A DNA stretch of 64,000 nucleotides from Cinnamomum chago (taxonomy: Eukaryota > Streptophyta > Magnoliopsida > Laurales > Lauraceae): NCBI GenBank assembly GCA_038049695.1, contig CP142453.1, forward strand, positions 22,422,001 to 22,486,000, read 5' to 3'. Shown one piece after another: positions 10,945-23,585 of this stretch. The position numbers and the translations under genes are program-made. Numbering within the stretch: the stretch's first letter is position 1; every line of letters begins with the position of its first letter. The notes under the pieces were generated by a model. The model was not told the origin of the DNA, made no database searches, and saw nothing but the letters and a program-made list of their open reading frames with translations.

Positions 10945-13821
10945 TCAGTGAGCTGAGAAGGCCTGCACAAAAAGAAAAAACACACATTCTAATAAACTTC
11001 AGACTATAAATGAAGAGAAAGCAGAATTAACTCCTTTAACAGTGTGATTACCGAGAAAATGTTGCAATGACCTGGGTCAGCCATATGGGCCCTCAAGTTC
11101 TCCAACGGGCCTTCTCCCGTATAAATGGCTTGGAACCAAAAGCCCACAAAAGCGAGCATCGCAAGTCGACCGTTCTTGATCTCTTTAGTCCTTAGCACCA
11201 TCACCGGCTGTGGTGATCCTCGGCCCCACATAAACGGGTCAAACCATAAACCTCCCGGGTAACCCACATCTGGCTTAGGATTCTTCCGATTCGGGAACTT
11301 GGGCTCAATGTCAACGCAACCAGGCTTTATAAAGTCGGCCCATCGCCTTCCCTCAACCCAGCCCATTAAGATTAACTGGACCACAAAAAGGGTTGTGGTG
11401 TCTGCGAAGTATTCGCGGATCCCAGCATCATACCAAGAGAAGTTTTCAATCAAGCCAAGTTCCTCCAGCCATTCAGGAATGAGAATTCCAGCAACAGCAA
11501 GCATGGCCCATCTGCTGTGCATCAGCTCTGCTTGCGCAAACCATTGAAGGAGCTCTGGATCGGATCCTAGGAAATCATTGCGGATTTTAAAGATTGTAAG
11601 TCCAGTTATTAGATGATATTTCCTTTTTGTCCATTAAAAGTGAAAGCCCAAAGTTGTCTGCCCCCTCTATCCTGGCCCCACTATATTGCTAAACCGATTA
11701 TAGTTAAAAGCGTTAAGGCCTGTCTGTTTGCATTATAATACATAGGATTCATATCAAAAGTAGTTAAAAATGAAGAACAAAGGTGAATTTGCAAAAATGA
11801 GCATCATATAACCTTTCTTTTCAGGAAATAGAATCAAAAGAAGATGGGAAATGAATATCCAGCCATCACCCTACTAATTCAATATATAGGAAAGTGAAGA
11901 TCTTATCTATATATTTTCTATCTTATATCCTTCGCCCCTCACCTCTTATCCTTCACTCCTCCCCTCTTTGATAAACCTTTGGCAGAGTTCATTTTACCAT
12001 GAATTCATATATATTTTAATGCAAACAAACAGGCCCATCGATGGTGATTTGGTCAGTTAACACCTTGTACATCACAGTGGAGGTCTCTTGGGGATGCAAT
12101 GCAACATTATGGTGTGGAGAGAGTCTATATACATAGGACAATTTCTCTGTGATTATATATATCTTTTGTAGTTTTGGCACTTGTTTGAAACAAACACTCC
12201 AAAATAGAAATTATAATAAAAAGTAAAGAAGAAAAAAAAAAAAAAAAACCACCTCAAAATGCTTAAACTTCAGCAATGCTTACCTAGCCCAAGAGGATCA
12301 AAACCAAAATCGCCAGGAAGGCTGCAAAATTGCAAGGGAAAAGTATATAAATAGAAGGAAATAAGCTTTCAAAAGGGTAAAACTTAAGATTAACCTGACT
12401 GATATAGATTTTCCTATGATCAATCTAACTTATTTCTGACAATGACTCCCCCTCTTAGGCCTCTTCCCCCTTCGATCTTGACACCCTAATTTTACGCTTG
12501 TCCTATTTATATACTTCATGGATTGAATCATTTGTGATTGCTTAGTTATGAGACTTCTTAAATTTGAGATCCATGAATCAAGGGTAATGATACTTTGATG
12601 AGGTTGACTTTTTACCCAATCATTTTCCATGGTGATACCTATCCATTCCCCCATATTCCAGTTCATTACCATGCTTCCTGCGTGAACTTCGCAGGGAGGA
12701 AATGATTGAATTTATCTCTTAGTTGATGCTAGTCACTCCCTTTCCAAAATAGTATGTCAACAAGTTAAACCTTGAATCTTGATTCTTGACCATAAAAATA
12801 TCCACAAGGTAAAAGCTCAAGTTGAATATATTTACAATTCAGATACATGTTGCCATCAAAGATCAATCTTTGGTTGTCCAGTGTTGAGGTTGCGAATAAT
12901 TGCAAACTTGAGCTCTGTCTCAAATCTGTACCCTGCTGCTTCAGAGTCGATTTTACGGTGGATGAAGTGTTCCGTTTACTTTGTAGCTTTTGATAAGAAT
13001 TAGAATACATTCAAAGTTAGACCTTTGAGGAATGATTCTCTATGGACTATGGTCGATTGATTATTGCTTCGAGGGACTTAGTGCAATTGTTCTCCTGGTC
13101 CCAAAATCTCTACTATATCATCATCCATTTCACAAGAGAGTTTTGTTCTTATGATCATCGATGATAAAATCACAATAAATGGCCACTATGCGGCTGTAAA
13201 CTATCGGTCAGCTACAAATTTTGATTTCAGAGGTTTTCTCTCTCTTTTTATTTATTGTAGTCTCAGTGGTGTAAACAAGTAGGTGACTACTTTCGAAATT
13301 CAGAATATAAAGATCCTACTACCATGTGAGTTTTGAGTTTTTACCCAATGGTATACAACACTCCGCTCTAAGTAATATTCAAGAATGTGACCAGGTAATT
13401 CAGGGTCCCGGTTCACCTTTTTTTTCACTATAGGGTTGAATTTAAGTAGATATTTTGATCCACTTGATTAATAGATAGGATTTGGGTTGGATCCATACTT
13501 GCTACACTTGGTGGTCAACCTGAATTGAACCTAACCGACCAACCCCAGTCCCATTGCATTTAACAATTGAGAAAGAAAGAAAAAATACAAGAAAATCTAC
13601 CTGCCATCAAGCCAATCAGGAGGTGAGCTTCCAGGGAACCACAATGGTCTATCTGGTGGAAGGGGTTCACAAACACTGGACACACCTTTGGTTGCTCTAA
13701 CACTTGTTCTTAGCCGCGAACATATGGTGGTGACACTTCTTGATGGAGATTTTTGGCCTATTTCTCTGTTTTCCATCAAAGAGCCACATTTTATATTTGA
13801 CAAAGAAAACAAACATCTCAT
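10945..13821 (-). CDS. LHCA6: LHCA6, PSI light-harvesting chlorophyll a/b protein
   Basis: Exons on the minus strand: 13821-13601, 12321-12284, 11566-11052 and 10962-10945; all introns are GT-AG and the total is 792 nt, 263 aa. Residues 1 to about 45 look like a chloroplast transit peptide (Ser/Arg rich, few acidic residues). The mature part has the LHC fold: first helix with E100-x-x-H103-x-R105, a middle helix around 141-165, and a third helix [11 protein letters not shown] (E215, N218, R220). The N-terminal [20 protein letters not shown] and the [13 protein letters not shown] stretch match LHCA6 rather than LHCA2 as I remember them. His at 103, instead of the Asn of LHCA3/4, argues against strongly red-shifted chlorophyll. 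LHCA6 with LHCA5 attaches PSI to the chloroplast NDH complex for cyclic electron flow in thylakoids. The start is the first ATG after an in-frame TAG. Confidence 0.93.
11716..12036. mobile_element. Tourist-like MITE in LHCA6 intron 2
   Basis: Left end AGGCCTGTCTGTTTGCATTA and right end ATGCAAACAAACAGGCCC are inverted repeats. The inner borders are also inverted, in the order TTCAT...ATGAATTC. It lies wholly inside the intron 11567-12283 of LHCA6. Relatives with the same internal words (ATGAATAYCCA, CACCCTACTAATTCAA) occur near 38600-38785, 54060-54355 and 35440-35490. No clean 3 bp target duplication was found. Confidence 0.65.
12322..13600 (-). other. LHCA6 intron 1
   Basis: Bounded by GTAGATTTTC after exon 1 and TTTTGCAG before the 38-nt exon 2. 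No clear repeat or nested gene inside; the small open frames here are chance. Confidence 0.8.
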
Positions 13822-13965
13822 AATGATCTATATTACAATAAAGATTTGCCTACAAGAAGCTTGTAAACTCTTCTGTGGGGTTACCAGTCAAGGAGCACTT
13901 AAACATGAGTTCGGGATATAAGCCAAATTGGAAAGATCTAATGATGGTAACCATTTGCTTAGGCA

Positions 13966-13974
13966 CTTATATAG
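13966..13974 (-). promoter_or_regulatory. Putative LHCA6 TATA box
   Basis: CTATATAAG on the minus strand, about 145 bp upstream of the LHCA6 start codon. This is a plausible distance allowing a ~110 nt leader. Confidence 0.45.
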
Positions 13975-14139
13975 AATTGTTATAGTTTGGACCAAATAGA
14001 TGTTTGTGCTCACAAGATCTAATGATATGAGACCCACCTTTAATCCATATAAAGAGCTTACAATCCCAACCTAACCCAGTGATTGAGATGCATAAGGTGG
14101 CCCTGAATAAGGGGTTCGCAAGGTGAGAAGTCACAGTAC

Positions 14140-14830
14140 TTGGGGCCCATTGGGATGTGGAGAAAACAGTGGAGAAAGCTGTACACAGTATAAATTTGAA
14201 TGGTGGACAGACCCATTAATCCACAATACATGAAAAGAAAAATGGAGTTTTTGGTTGCTGTTCTTAAGAATTTTCCTTTCTGTAGTAGTGAAACTATTCT
14301 TCATAATTTTTAGAAATGTTGGTCTGAATTTTGTTAAATTTTCCACCATTGGAAAAGTGTATTACAGTATTCAAAGAAGTAATTTTCACAAGAACTAATT
14401 TCATCTTTTCATTACAGTTTTCAAAGAATTGTCATTTGTGTTGAATCTCCAAGTTGAATTATTTAGTTCTACTAAAGTTAATTACTGCAATGACATTTGC
14501 TCCTGCATTTCTTGTAGGCATTTCATACAATGTCCTAGTACAAGGATGCAATGAAATTGCAAATTTGGACATTCATGATATCTGGAAATTGAAATTGTTT
14601 CACCATATATATGAGAAAGGAAAGCAGTTGCATGAAGTGATGAAAAAATAAAACTTGATAAGTAAGGAGGGGAAAAAGAGCTGGTTTCCACAGAGTCAGT
14701 TTGGATGCAGAGAAAAACAGGTGGGAGAAAGCTAGCCACTATGGAAAAGTTGAACTGCAGAAAATTTTCTCCACCTCCATTTTCTCTTCCTTTTCTCCAC
14801 ATCCAAACAGACCCATCCATAGTTAAAAGA
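14140..14830. repeat. MITE-like region with TTTGGATGTGGAGAAAA ends
   Basis: The end CTTTTCTCCACATCCAAACAGACCC (about 14792-14816) is the inverse of CAGTTTGGATGCAGAGAAAA near 14697. It also inversely matches GGGATGTGGAGAAAACAG near 14151. The simplest reading is a ~120 bp Tourist-like MITE (about 14695-14815) plus a related older end at 14145. No gene is seen in the stretch. Confidence 0.45.
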
Positions 14831-17080
14831 AGGAGAATCTTCTAACCTTAGAGGAAGGTTGGAAATGGTGGAGGAAGCAATGGCTGATGCCATGGATGCC
14901 ATGCCAAACGATCGGGGTAAAGAGCCTCCTCACTCGCAGAGGCTTTGGTTGTTATCGAAGGGTTTTAATCTCAAAGGCACCAGATAGAATGATAGATGGA
15001 TAGATAGGGTGGTATGGGCTCACAGAAAGAGCGTGTCAGCCTCTCAATGGCTGGAGACACGAATTTTGGATACGAAGTATGTGTTGTTACGGAACCGGAA
15101 AACCCAGGCAAGTGGAGGTACGTGTGCAACAAGTGTATCAGGACCGTTCATCAGCTCGGCAGTACAATTCGGAATCAAACTTGTCTTGGAGAGAGACGGA
15201 GAGAGAAATCGTTGTGCATTCCTAACTCTCTACCAAAGTAGATTGAAATCCTCTCAATATAGAAAAATGATCGAGGATTTTTGGGAAAACATTCAAAATC
15301 TAGGAATTTGGCAATTTCTCGGAAAGGAATTATGCAGCACAAATTTGGTTTTTCCGTCACTTATTTATTTCTATTTTTTGTATTTCTTTATGAGCGACCG
15401 AATTCGGTTCGGTCGAATTCGGTTACAACTCATAATTCGGTCGGTTCAGTTAAGAATTTCTTCGACCGAAATATTTCGGTTCGATCAAAATTTCAACCAA
15501 ACCGACCAAATACTCACCCCTAGCTACAATTGGAGCATGTCGTAGTTGGGTTATGTTTGGATCTTTCAAGGATCATCGTATTAGTATTAGAACCATTGTT
15601 CTATGTCTACCATTTTTTTCCCCGTCTCTTTCATTTTTTAAGGCAAATTTTGAGAATATGAAAAGAAGAAAGAAAGAAATTGTATGTGGGTCAGCAGTAA
15701 TCTTTTTATATATATGAAGCTTATGATACTGTTTTCCGAAGATGATTGAGAGAAAATAGAGTGGGGGAGATAGAGAAATAGGTGGGAAATTAAAAAGGAA
15801 TGAATAATAGGAAGAAGAAACAAAAAGAGTTCTATGTTTTAAGAAAATCATATAGAGCGACGCTGGCATTGTTCCTGTCAGACACGAGTGACGTTAGTAT
15901 CTAACGAAGCGACGCTAGCATCGCTCCCCTTAACATTATAAAAAAAATAAAATGGAAGAGGTCCTAAGAGACCCCGTTTGTGTGGCACAATTTACAGGAA
16001 TCCTTCACAAGGAATGGCCAAATTTTTTGATTTTTCCTAAAAATATCCCCAAAATTAATTTATATATATTATTTTCTATGAAAAATGTGTCACACCAAAC
16101 AATAGATCAGAAAGCCGGGTAAAATTTCAGAAAAGATGACACAAATGAATTATAAATGGATTTTGCTCATATGGTAATCTGTAGCCATTGATAACCATGT
16201 CTTATGAAGAAAGCCGAGGTATTTGCTCAAAGGTTCTTCACACTAGGGGAAATAGCAAGATTGCCCGCATTTATATGATTTTTCCTTCTTCTTTTTTTTT
16301 TAATATAATTTATGTGATACCACACAAAAATGTCCCCCTTGTTGGGTCAAAAGAAAAGGAATATATCTATGTGATATGGCACCATTTATAATTTTATGCA
16401 CAATATCACATGGCCCAAGGCATTAATCCATAAAACCTGTATGAGTACCTGTATGGAAATATTTCGACTTTCATCACTACGTGGGGTTGTACTGCCAAAG
16501 CCCAGACTATAAAAGAACTAACACGTGGCCTCTTACCCTAGTAGCAAGAGGCGTCAGTTCTTACCTCCCTACCCAGTGTTTAAATATGGATAGTCATCTC
16601 CCATCACTCCAATGGCAGATCTAGGGTTTTTGTTTGGGTGGTGCGGGTAATGATCAAATGAGAAAATTTAATAATAAAATAAAAATCTTAATTTACTATT
16701 AAAAGAGTTTTTCTTAATTACGCGGGTGCAGTCGCACTTGCGTGTCATCACTTGGGCCCAACTGCCCCAACACTGTGCATAAAATGTAACTAAATCAGTT
16801 GGGCCCTGTTTGTTCCATAATTTCAACCGAACAATCCAAAGACAGAAGAAAAGTGATATTTCATTTACACTAAAATTTCATTACTAAATACACATATTTT
16901 CTCTCTTTGAAGTAAGAGAGACTCTCTTGGCTGCAGAGCAACAATTCATTTAGGAATTAGGATAGTATTTATCTTATGAGACTGTTGAATGCTGCATGTG
17001 CATCTTCATTTTATACCTTGCATTGTCTTTGTTGTGCACTAAACTGAGGTTTTTTACAAGTTCTTTTTTAGAAAGAATTT
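14831..17080. other. Intergenic
   Basis: No supported gene. At 15395-15523 lies a CCGAATTCGGTTCGG-rich stretch ending TACTCACCCCTA, which has the look of one terminus of an Ac-like hAT element; the other end is not evident. Around 16610-16770 a GGCAGATCTAGGGTTT...GTGCAGTCGCAC stretch resembles the hAT-derived element at 59770. The open frames at 15009-15545 overlap the hAT-like sequence and are not credible. Confidence 0.4.
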
Positions 17081-17086
17081 TTTTTA

Positions 17087-17490
17087 TTAAACACACAACA
17101 GAGAAATAGACAAGTAAAAGGAAACAAACACAAAAACACATATAACAGAAAGAACCCCCATCAAAGATAAAGAGCCGAACCCACAATATTTGCCCACTTG
17201 GGACATTCATGGGCCTCTAAATTGAATTTCCAAGGAATGTGATAGAAGTTTATAAGCTCAAATAAGCATGGCTCTCATTTCTGCTTCTTTAGGGGAAGCA
17301 ACATTTGGGCCTTCCATGGAACCTTCATGATCATTACTACCATCAAGCCAAATAGCAAAATTGAAACCAAAATTTTCATCTTCTTTCTTGAGAGTAGCAT
17401 CAGTACAAACCAAGGCCGTCTTCCTATCAACATTAGTACTAAAGACAACTATGTTTGATGCCCTATATCCATAAGTCCAAGGACCTCATG
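17087..17490 (-). pseudogene. Decayed retroelement RNase H domain
   Basis: Read on the minus strand, roughly 17450-17225 encodes a stretch with ALVCTDATLKK followed by NFGFNFAIWLDG and ASPKEAEMRAMLI, then a TGA stop and AYKLLSHS. This order (a TDA-type first catalytic Asp, then an SPKEAE helix with the Glu) is the pattern of RNase H-like domains at the C-terminus of plant LINE (and related) polyproteins. The in-frame TGA and the lack of reverse transcriptase sequence upstream show it is a dead 3' fragment. The poly-T run near 17087 on the plus strand could be the remains of its tail. Confidence 0.6.
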
Positions 17491-18385
17491 ATGGATTCTA
17501 GGCCCAGCAACCATACTTTTAACAATTCTCAGAGTCTTAATGTGATTAATCTCAACACCCTGGTGGGCTTAATTTTCATTTATAAAGCCTGGGTTTTGGC
17601 CATGTGGTGGGCTTGATGGAAAGCTAGAAATGAATTTATTTTCTAGGGTTTGATGGGCATTATCTCATTCTAACTTCTCACCACCTAAAATCTTTCTATG
17701 GTTATTGATCTGTTTATATTAATTGTATTTAATCTTGGGTGTGATGGAAGAAGTACTGCAAAAAACTTTTAAAAGATACAAGGGGCCACAATCCAATAAT
17801 TGTGGAGAAATATGGAATCCAAAACACCTGGGAAGTTTTCTTCTCAAATATTTCTAGAATTGATACTGGCCCAAGACTCAAAATCGAAGAAGGAAGAAGA
17901 AAAGTGTAAAGATGAAGGGGGAAAGGATTAACTTCATTCAAAGATGTGCATTATAAGATCGACTTGGGGCCCCAACTCATACAAGATATAGACTTAGATT
18001 ATTGATAGAACTTCACAGCCCTCTCATTTCCAAGGTTCATGGGCTTAGCTGCGAAGTGAACTATGGTTCGGAATTTATCTTGATATTGAAATCTGAACTT
18101 TTTTTCTATTTTCTATTATTTCCAGTTGAACCATTGGCTAGAATCAACTCAGAATTCCATTCCGAAAGAGTTCATGCAGTTATCTCATTGCTTAACTAAG
18201 TATGCATGGTTTTGTTGACGGAGCCAATTTTGAGTGGATTGAGTGATTGGTGTTTTGTTGGGTGGTATTGTCATTTTTTCTTAATTTTTTTTGAAGAAAT
18301 TTCCCTACTACAAAAAAAAAAAAAAAAAAAAAAAAAAACCTCAGGTAAGAAGAGAAAGGGAGAAAATGGGCATGCTAAAAGAGGA
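17491..18385. other. Intergenic
   Basis: No recognisable coding sequence. A 30-base poly-A tract lies at about 18310-18340. Confidence 0.4.
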
Positions 18386-18399
18386 TACATTGCATATCA

Positions 18400-18905
18400 A
18401 ATAAAATAGTTTCTTGGAATCTTTTTGACTTTTTGTTTAAAAAGTTAGTTTTTTTCGTCTTTTAGTGGAGAAAAGAGAGTTTTTTTTTTTTTTTTTTTTG
18501 CAATGATAGGAGTTTGAAAATATGTGGTTTTTATATGACCTTTGTCTGAAAATTAGAGACTTTACTTCACCCCACTCTACTAGTGAAGTTTCTAGGACCG
18601 TTTGGTAATTTTACTGTAAAAATATAGATGAAGTAAAGCATCAAATCAATAGGGAATAAAATATAAGTCGGTTATGATGGTATTTTATTTTTAGTTGTTT
18701 GGTATGAAATTTTTTTTGACATTTTGTATAGAAAAATGGATTTTTTTTTTTTGTCTTTCAATGGAGAAAGAATGTTGCTTTTTTAATATATTTTTTTTAA
18801 AAGTAGGAAATTTTGAAAAAGTGTACTTTTGATGTAACCCCTTGTCTGAAAAATGAAGGCTTTATTTGACTTTTATTAAACTAGTAAAGTGTCAAACGGG
18901 CATTG
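18400..18905. repeat. Two adjoining copies of a MITE-like family
   Basis: Sequences at about 18400-18595 and 18596-18905 share an ordered set of words: TTTTATTTTTAGTTGTTTGGT, a GTCTTT(T/C)A-(A/G)TGGAGAAA box, a TTTTGA-TATGACC box and a ...TTGTCTGAAAA-TGAAGGCTTTA box. The first copy lacks the left half. Related copies are at about 31838-32110 and 49535-49845. The ends are too diverged here to define a target duplication. Confidence 0.6.
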
Positions 18906-21900
18906 TCATGGATATCATCATGTCCCAAGAAGTTACCCTTTTTTTTTTATTAGGCTCATCTCTCCCACTAAATATGTCAAAGCATCTACCATTCCTTTCT
19001 TTTTGCAATGACACCAAATGATACCCGTAAAAAATGTCATCCACAAAGTTTTCCTTCTAGCCAAAAAGAATTCAACATCCGTACAAAGTAAAGTGCGTGT
19101 CAATATCCTCCATCCCTCACTTCTTTGCTAATCTAACTCCTCACTTCTTTGCTAATCCTCTATTAGAGTTTATTTGACCAAGCATTCTTATGTATTCATT
19201 TACATGCAACTATATGGGCCCGAGAGAACCAATACTTTTAAGAGGCCCATCTCAACATGGCGATAGTATAAAAATATTGCAATGTATACCTAAAATGGTA
19301 CTTTTTTAATAATATGGTGATGTTTTCAAAATAGTGTAAGAAAAAGATATATTGAGAGAAAATTGGATTAAAGAAAGGAAAGTACAAGAAAAACATAAAA
19401 TTATTTTAAGCAGATATTAATTTTGTATTATTTATTATTTTTAGTTATTTTTTGGTGGTTCATTTCTTCAAACTATAAAATCATTATGACATATCATCAT
19501 CATTTATTAAAAAAAATTTAAAATAAAGAATTCCATAAATAATTAAAAGAATAAAGAAACTATTTAAAAATTTACCTGAACTCACTCGTAACTCCACCAA
19601 GTCATCCATCCCATGATTTAATGAGCTGAAAATTTTACATGAACTCACTCGTCATTCCGCGGAGTCATCTAATTTGGATAAGTGCTGAATCAAGGTAAGT
19701 CTCTAAACATCTGAAAAATGTCGTGAGGATTCGACATAAATTTTATTTCACCATTATAGTCTATATATTTTGGGCCAAATCCTTATATAGACTCAACTTT
19801 TTTTCAAATCCATCGTTAATTCTTTCAACCATGTCCCTTCCGTGTACACCATTTTTTATAGCAGTCATCAACCTGCATAGAGAAAATCTTCTTTATTGAT
19901 ACAATCGTTGATCTGCGTTCTACATTTGGGAACCATCTCAAGCGAGCCTCTCATATGTTTTAAATTCAACTTTTATCTGAATATAGGTTAAGTAATGTAA
20001 AATTATAATCTTATAAATATTTAGTCTACTTCTTAACATTTTTAAAGTAATTGTAATAAAAAAAAAAGGACTTGAGAGTGACCGTGTTGACCTTCCCAGG
20101 TTAAGGGTTTTTTATTTTATTTTTATTTTTAGTTGGGCAGTTGATCCCCAACAATTTCAGTACATGGCATGCATTCAGCTGTTTAGATTTTCCGTGATAA
20201 AAAATTTGTTAATGTACTATTGTCACACTATTTTATACCATGAAAAAAAATTGCCCATCCTTGTGGCACGATGAATGGTTGGACTAAAACAGTATGTGTT
20301 TAGATCTAAGTGCCCTGTGCGTGGAGCTCCGCAGGTGCGGGGACGGGAGAGCCAAAACGGTGAATTTTAAAATAATTATATTTTCGGAGCACCTATACAA
20401 TATAGTGCTTGTTGATTTATAAATAATTAAGTAATCAGCACTAATATATCTTATCCATATACTCAAGTATTAAAAGTGGAGAAAAGAAATTTTAATTTTA
20501 CAATTTGATCACATAAAATAAATAATAATTAATAAGTTAAAAGAAGTTTCTTTATTTAAAAGCTAAATATCAAGCTTACAGAAAAAGAAAATACACAAAA
20601 AACTAAAAATTCTTCACGGTTCGCTCTATGTGCGGTTGAACCGCATTCCGATAATGATTGAACTACATTTGGAAGAGGGATCCGCTCTCAAAATACCGAT
20701 CCACATTTTTAGAGCAAAATCGAGAGGGTTAAAAAGAGGTTCCGGACAATGAGGTTTAAATTAGACGTGGCTCGAAAATCACTTTCATTATTTGATCATC
20801 AAATGATCATCTAGTTCGGTTCCTTGCGTCGACGCCGGCAACTTCATGCTGCACGCTCTTGATTCTATTGGCATGTGGGACTCGCTCATGTAGCCTCAAA
20901 TTGAATGTATCTAGGGCTCTCTTGACCAGGTCAAGAAAAAAAGCCTTTACTTACCTATTGCCCGTGATCACAAGCCTATCAATCCTCTCTCATATAGATA
21001 TAGATATTTCTTGTCGGCTGTTTCCAGATGGAATGGTCTATGTTCTGAGCAACGCAAAACTAAGGCCATTTGTCATAACATTAGATCAACTATAGTCAAT
21101 TATATTAGAGGATTTTATCAGAAAAATATAGTATTCCGCCATAGTGGTCCTAAGTTCCTTTTGATTTTTTTTTTATTTTTAAATTTCCACAGCAGAGACA
21201 TCCCCTCTCCCGTGTTCTTTAAAACCCACCAAATCTCTTATTCTCCATGAAATTTCTTCTTCCTCATCCCCTCGTCCTTCGTAAGCTTTCTTCCTCTTCC
21301 TCTATTGTTCTCCTCCACGAGCTTCCCTCTTTTCTACTTTTTCCTCCTCTCTTCTCCTCTACAAGTTTTCTTTTTCTTATTCCTATCTCTCCTTCTTCCT
21401 TCTAATTTTATTTTCAACCTTTGCTCTCTCCATCAATGACGAGCACCAGCCACCACAAGGTGAACTTTAGTAACTTCTCTTCCCTCCCTCTTTCCCCTTC
21501 TTCCCTCTTTGCCTCTTCCAATTTCCTCTTCCTTCATCAACCATGTCAAACCCCAACTAGGCCCTGCTGCTGCCCTTTACCTATAAGGGCATTTTTTTAC
21601 CTATAAGGGCATTTTTTCTATAAATAATCGCAACCAAAAGCACGTTATATTCATCTTTAAGATCACCAAACATGCAGGCCATTTGTGTAGTATATTCTTC
21701 TTACCTCATACGATTCCACGGTTCAATTTGTCTAGTGTGGATGTTGCAAACCTCATTTAATTGGAACATTTTTTTCAAACTCGCTACCCCAAATCAAAGC
21801 AATTAGTCTGACTTGATAATAAATTTGTAGTACAGTTTTCCTAACAAATGGAATTTTGTCTTACTTAAAGCTTTTCAAATCCTTTTAAATGGTCTGAGAG

Positions 21901-21980
21901 GCACTGATAAAGATTGAGATAAAACAATAAAATAAATGGTAGCCCACCTAATATTCCTGGCCCAATTCACTTAGCACTCT
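18906..21980. other. Intergenic, no gene supported
   Basis: AT-rich with long T and A runs. Between about 20640 and 20900 it is more CpG-rich and between 21200 and 21560 strongly pyrimidine-rich on the plus strand (leader-like), but no protein with a recognised motif follows. A short direct repeat ACCTATAAGGGCATTTTTT occurs at 21579 and 21600. Confidence 0.4.
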
Positions 21981-21982
21981 TA

Positions 21983-22165
21983 ATTAAGCAAGGATATCTC
22001 CATCTAACATAGTCAAAACACTTAGTTAGGCGAGTATTTTAGTTATGATGAGTGGGGATATCCTGCCCACTCGTAAACGGCCGAACGAGGATATCACCGT
22101 CACCGAAAATGTGAAAAAAGGATAAAAAGTGATATCCCCTCCCATGTATAAATCAATGGGGATAT
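21983..22165. repeat. Second, decayed GATATC-palindrome patch
   Basis: Cores AAGGATATCTCC, TGGGGATATCCTG, CGAGGATATCACC, GTGATATCCCCTC and TGGGGATATTG recur at irregular spacing after a TTAGCACT motif. These are the same ingredients as the array at 8651-9092, so the two look like members of one repeat family. Confidence 0.5.
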
Positions 22166-23570
22166 TGTTGCTCAACGAAAACACGAGAAAAAGACAAGAG
22201 AGTGGTGGGAGGACCTTATTAAAATTTGAAGGCCCTTTTGGTCTTCAACGAGTATAAGGGAATTTTTCCGATAAAATTCTCATTATATTATCAAACGAAT
22301 AAACTTTTCTATTTTTCTTTACCATTGAGAACTAGTTTTTTTTTTTTTTAATTAGAGAATTCCTATCGGGTAATTCTTGAAATCTCAGGCATGTGGAATT
22401 CTTGAATTCTCCTTTATATATATTTTTTAGAAGAAGAATCCCATCAAGAAATAAAGATGTTGAGATTATAGGATTTCCAAGAAATTTAAAACTTTGATAA
22501 AGAAACATGACATTTTCAATTGCAGGGGACAAGCTGTTCATTAAAATCCCAACCCACCAAAAAATTTTCACATGTTAAAAGTAAAGAAGAGAAAGCTTTA
22601 ACATTCAATACGCATTTGTATTATTCAGCTTATATGTCTTGTGCCAAAATATAAGTGAAAATCTTTTTTTTTTTTTTTTCTGGCGAGGCTTTGGAAGTTA
22701 GACCTTTTCTTATAAGAAATTTTTTTCCTTGGAGCAGCATTACACAAACACATCCTCAAGGTGATGTTTGTACGCTGCCATGAAAATTTAACGATATGAG
22801 ACTTTTCCTCTTTTATTAAAAAAACAAATTAGTTTAGTTTTTTGCTCACATCTTTTCCACATAAAGTAAGTACACAAATGTGATGTGAATTTCACTAGCT
22901 GCGCCCAAATATTCTTAAAAAAATAAGTAAAAGATAAATCAAAATACTACAAAAAAAAAAATTTCTATATGTTTTTCTGAATCCTGATGATATTCTGAAA
23001 ACATCCAGGATAGTAAGCTAAACAATTCGACGGATGATTGTATAGATTGTATACACATACCACCTTATTATCTTATTTATTTGTTCGTTGTGCACATTCT
23101 CAATTAATAGAAAGAATGACCGAAAAAATCACTTAGGTATTTGGTGCACAAAAAAGGCTTTCTTAGGGGTTTTTTTTTTTTTTTTTGTTTCACTTTTATA
23201 TGAGTGATGATGCCGTCGCCCGTTGTTTCACTTTTGCTCGTCCGAGAGACAGAAGAAAAAATGGGCAGGAGAGCCTTTATTGTTATAGGGAAACTACAAT
23301 AGTCTTTTTGGTGTACCGGACATCTAACATCATTCGGTAATTTTTTTCTAATTAAAAATATAATATTCAAATCGAAATCAAAATTTAGGCCATATATATA
23401 TAGTCCTTAGTATACTCTTCTCATACCATTCAACCACCAACTATCTACATAAAAATGGCTGATAAAAAGGTACAGAATGTGGTTGTGTCACAATTGCAGC
23501 ATAAGTGTGCGACCTTCTGGTTTTCTATTCAATTCAATCCGCAAGTTACTTAATTGAGTTGAATGACGGG
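22166..23570. other. Intergenic
   Basis: AT-rich sequence with several homopolymer runs (22336-22349, 22664-22679, 23168-23186). No gene or defined element seen. Confidence 0.4.
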
Positions 23571-23585
23571 TGGGCCACATAGGAG

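Noticed and set aside
15009..15545. 178-codon plus-strand frame and an overlapping frame with CNKCIRTVHQLG.
   Set aside because: The longer frame runs into a hAT-type terminus. The short Cys pair is not enough for a zinc finger, and the two frames conflict.
21200..21606. Possible gene start with Ser/Leu/Phe-rich peptides.
   Set aside because: The pyrimidine-rich strand yields low-complexity frames with no motif and no plausible continuation.
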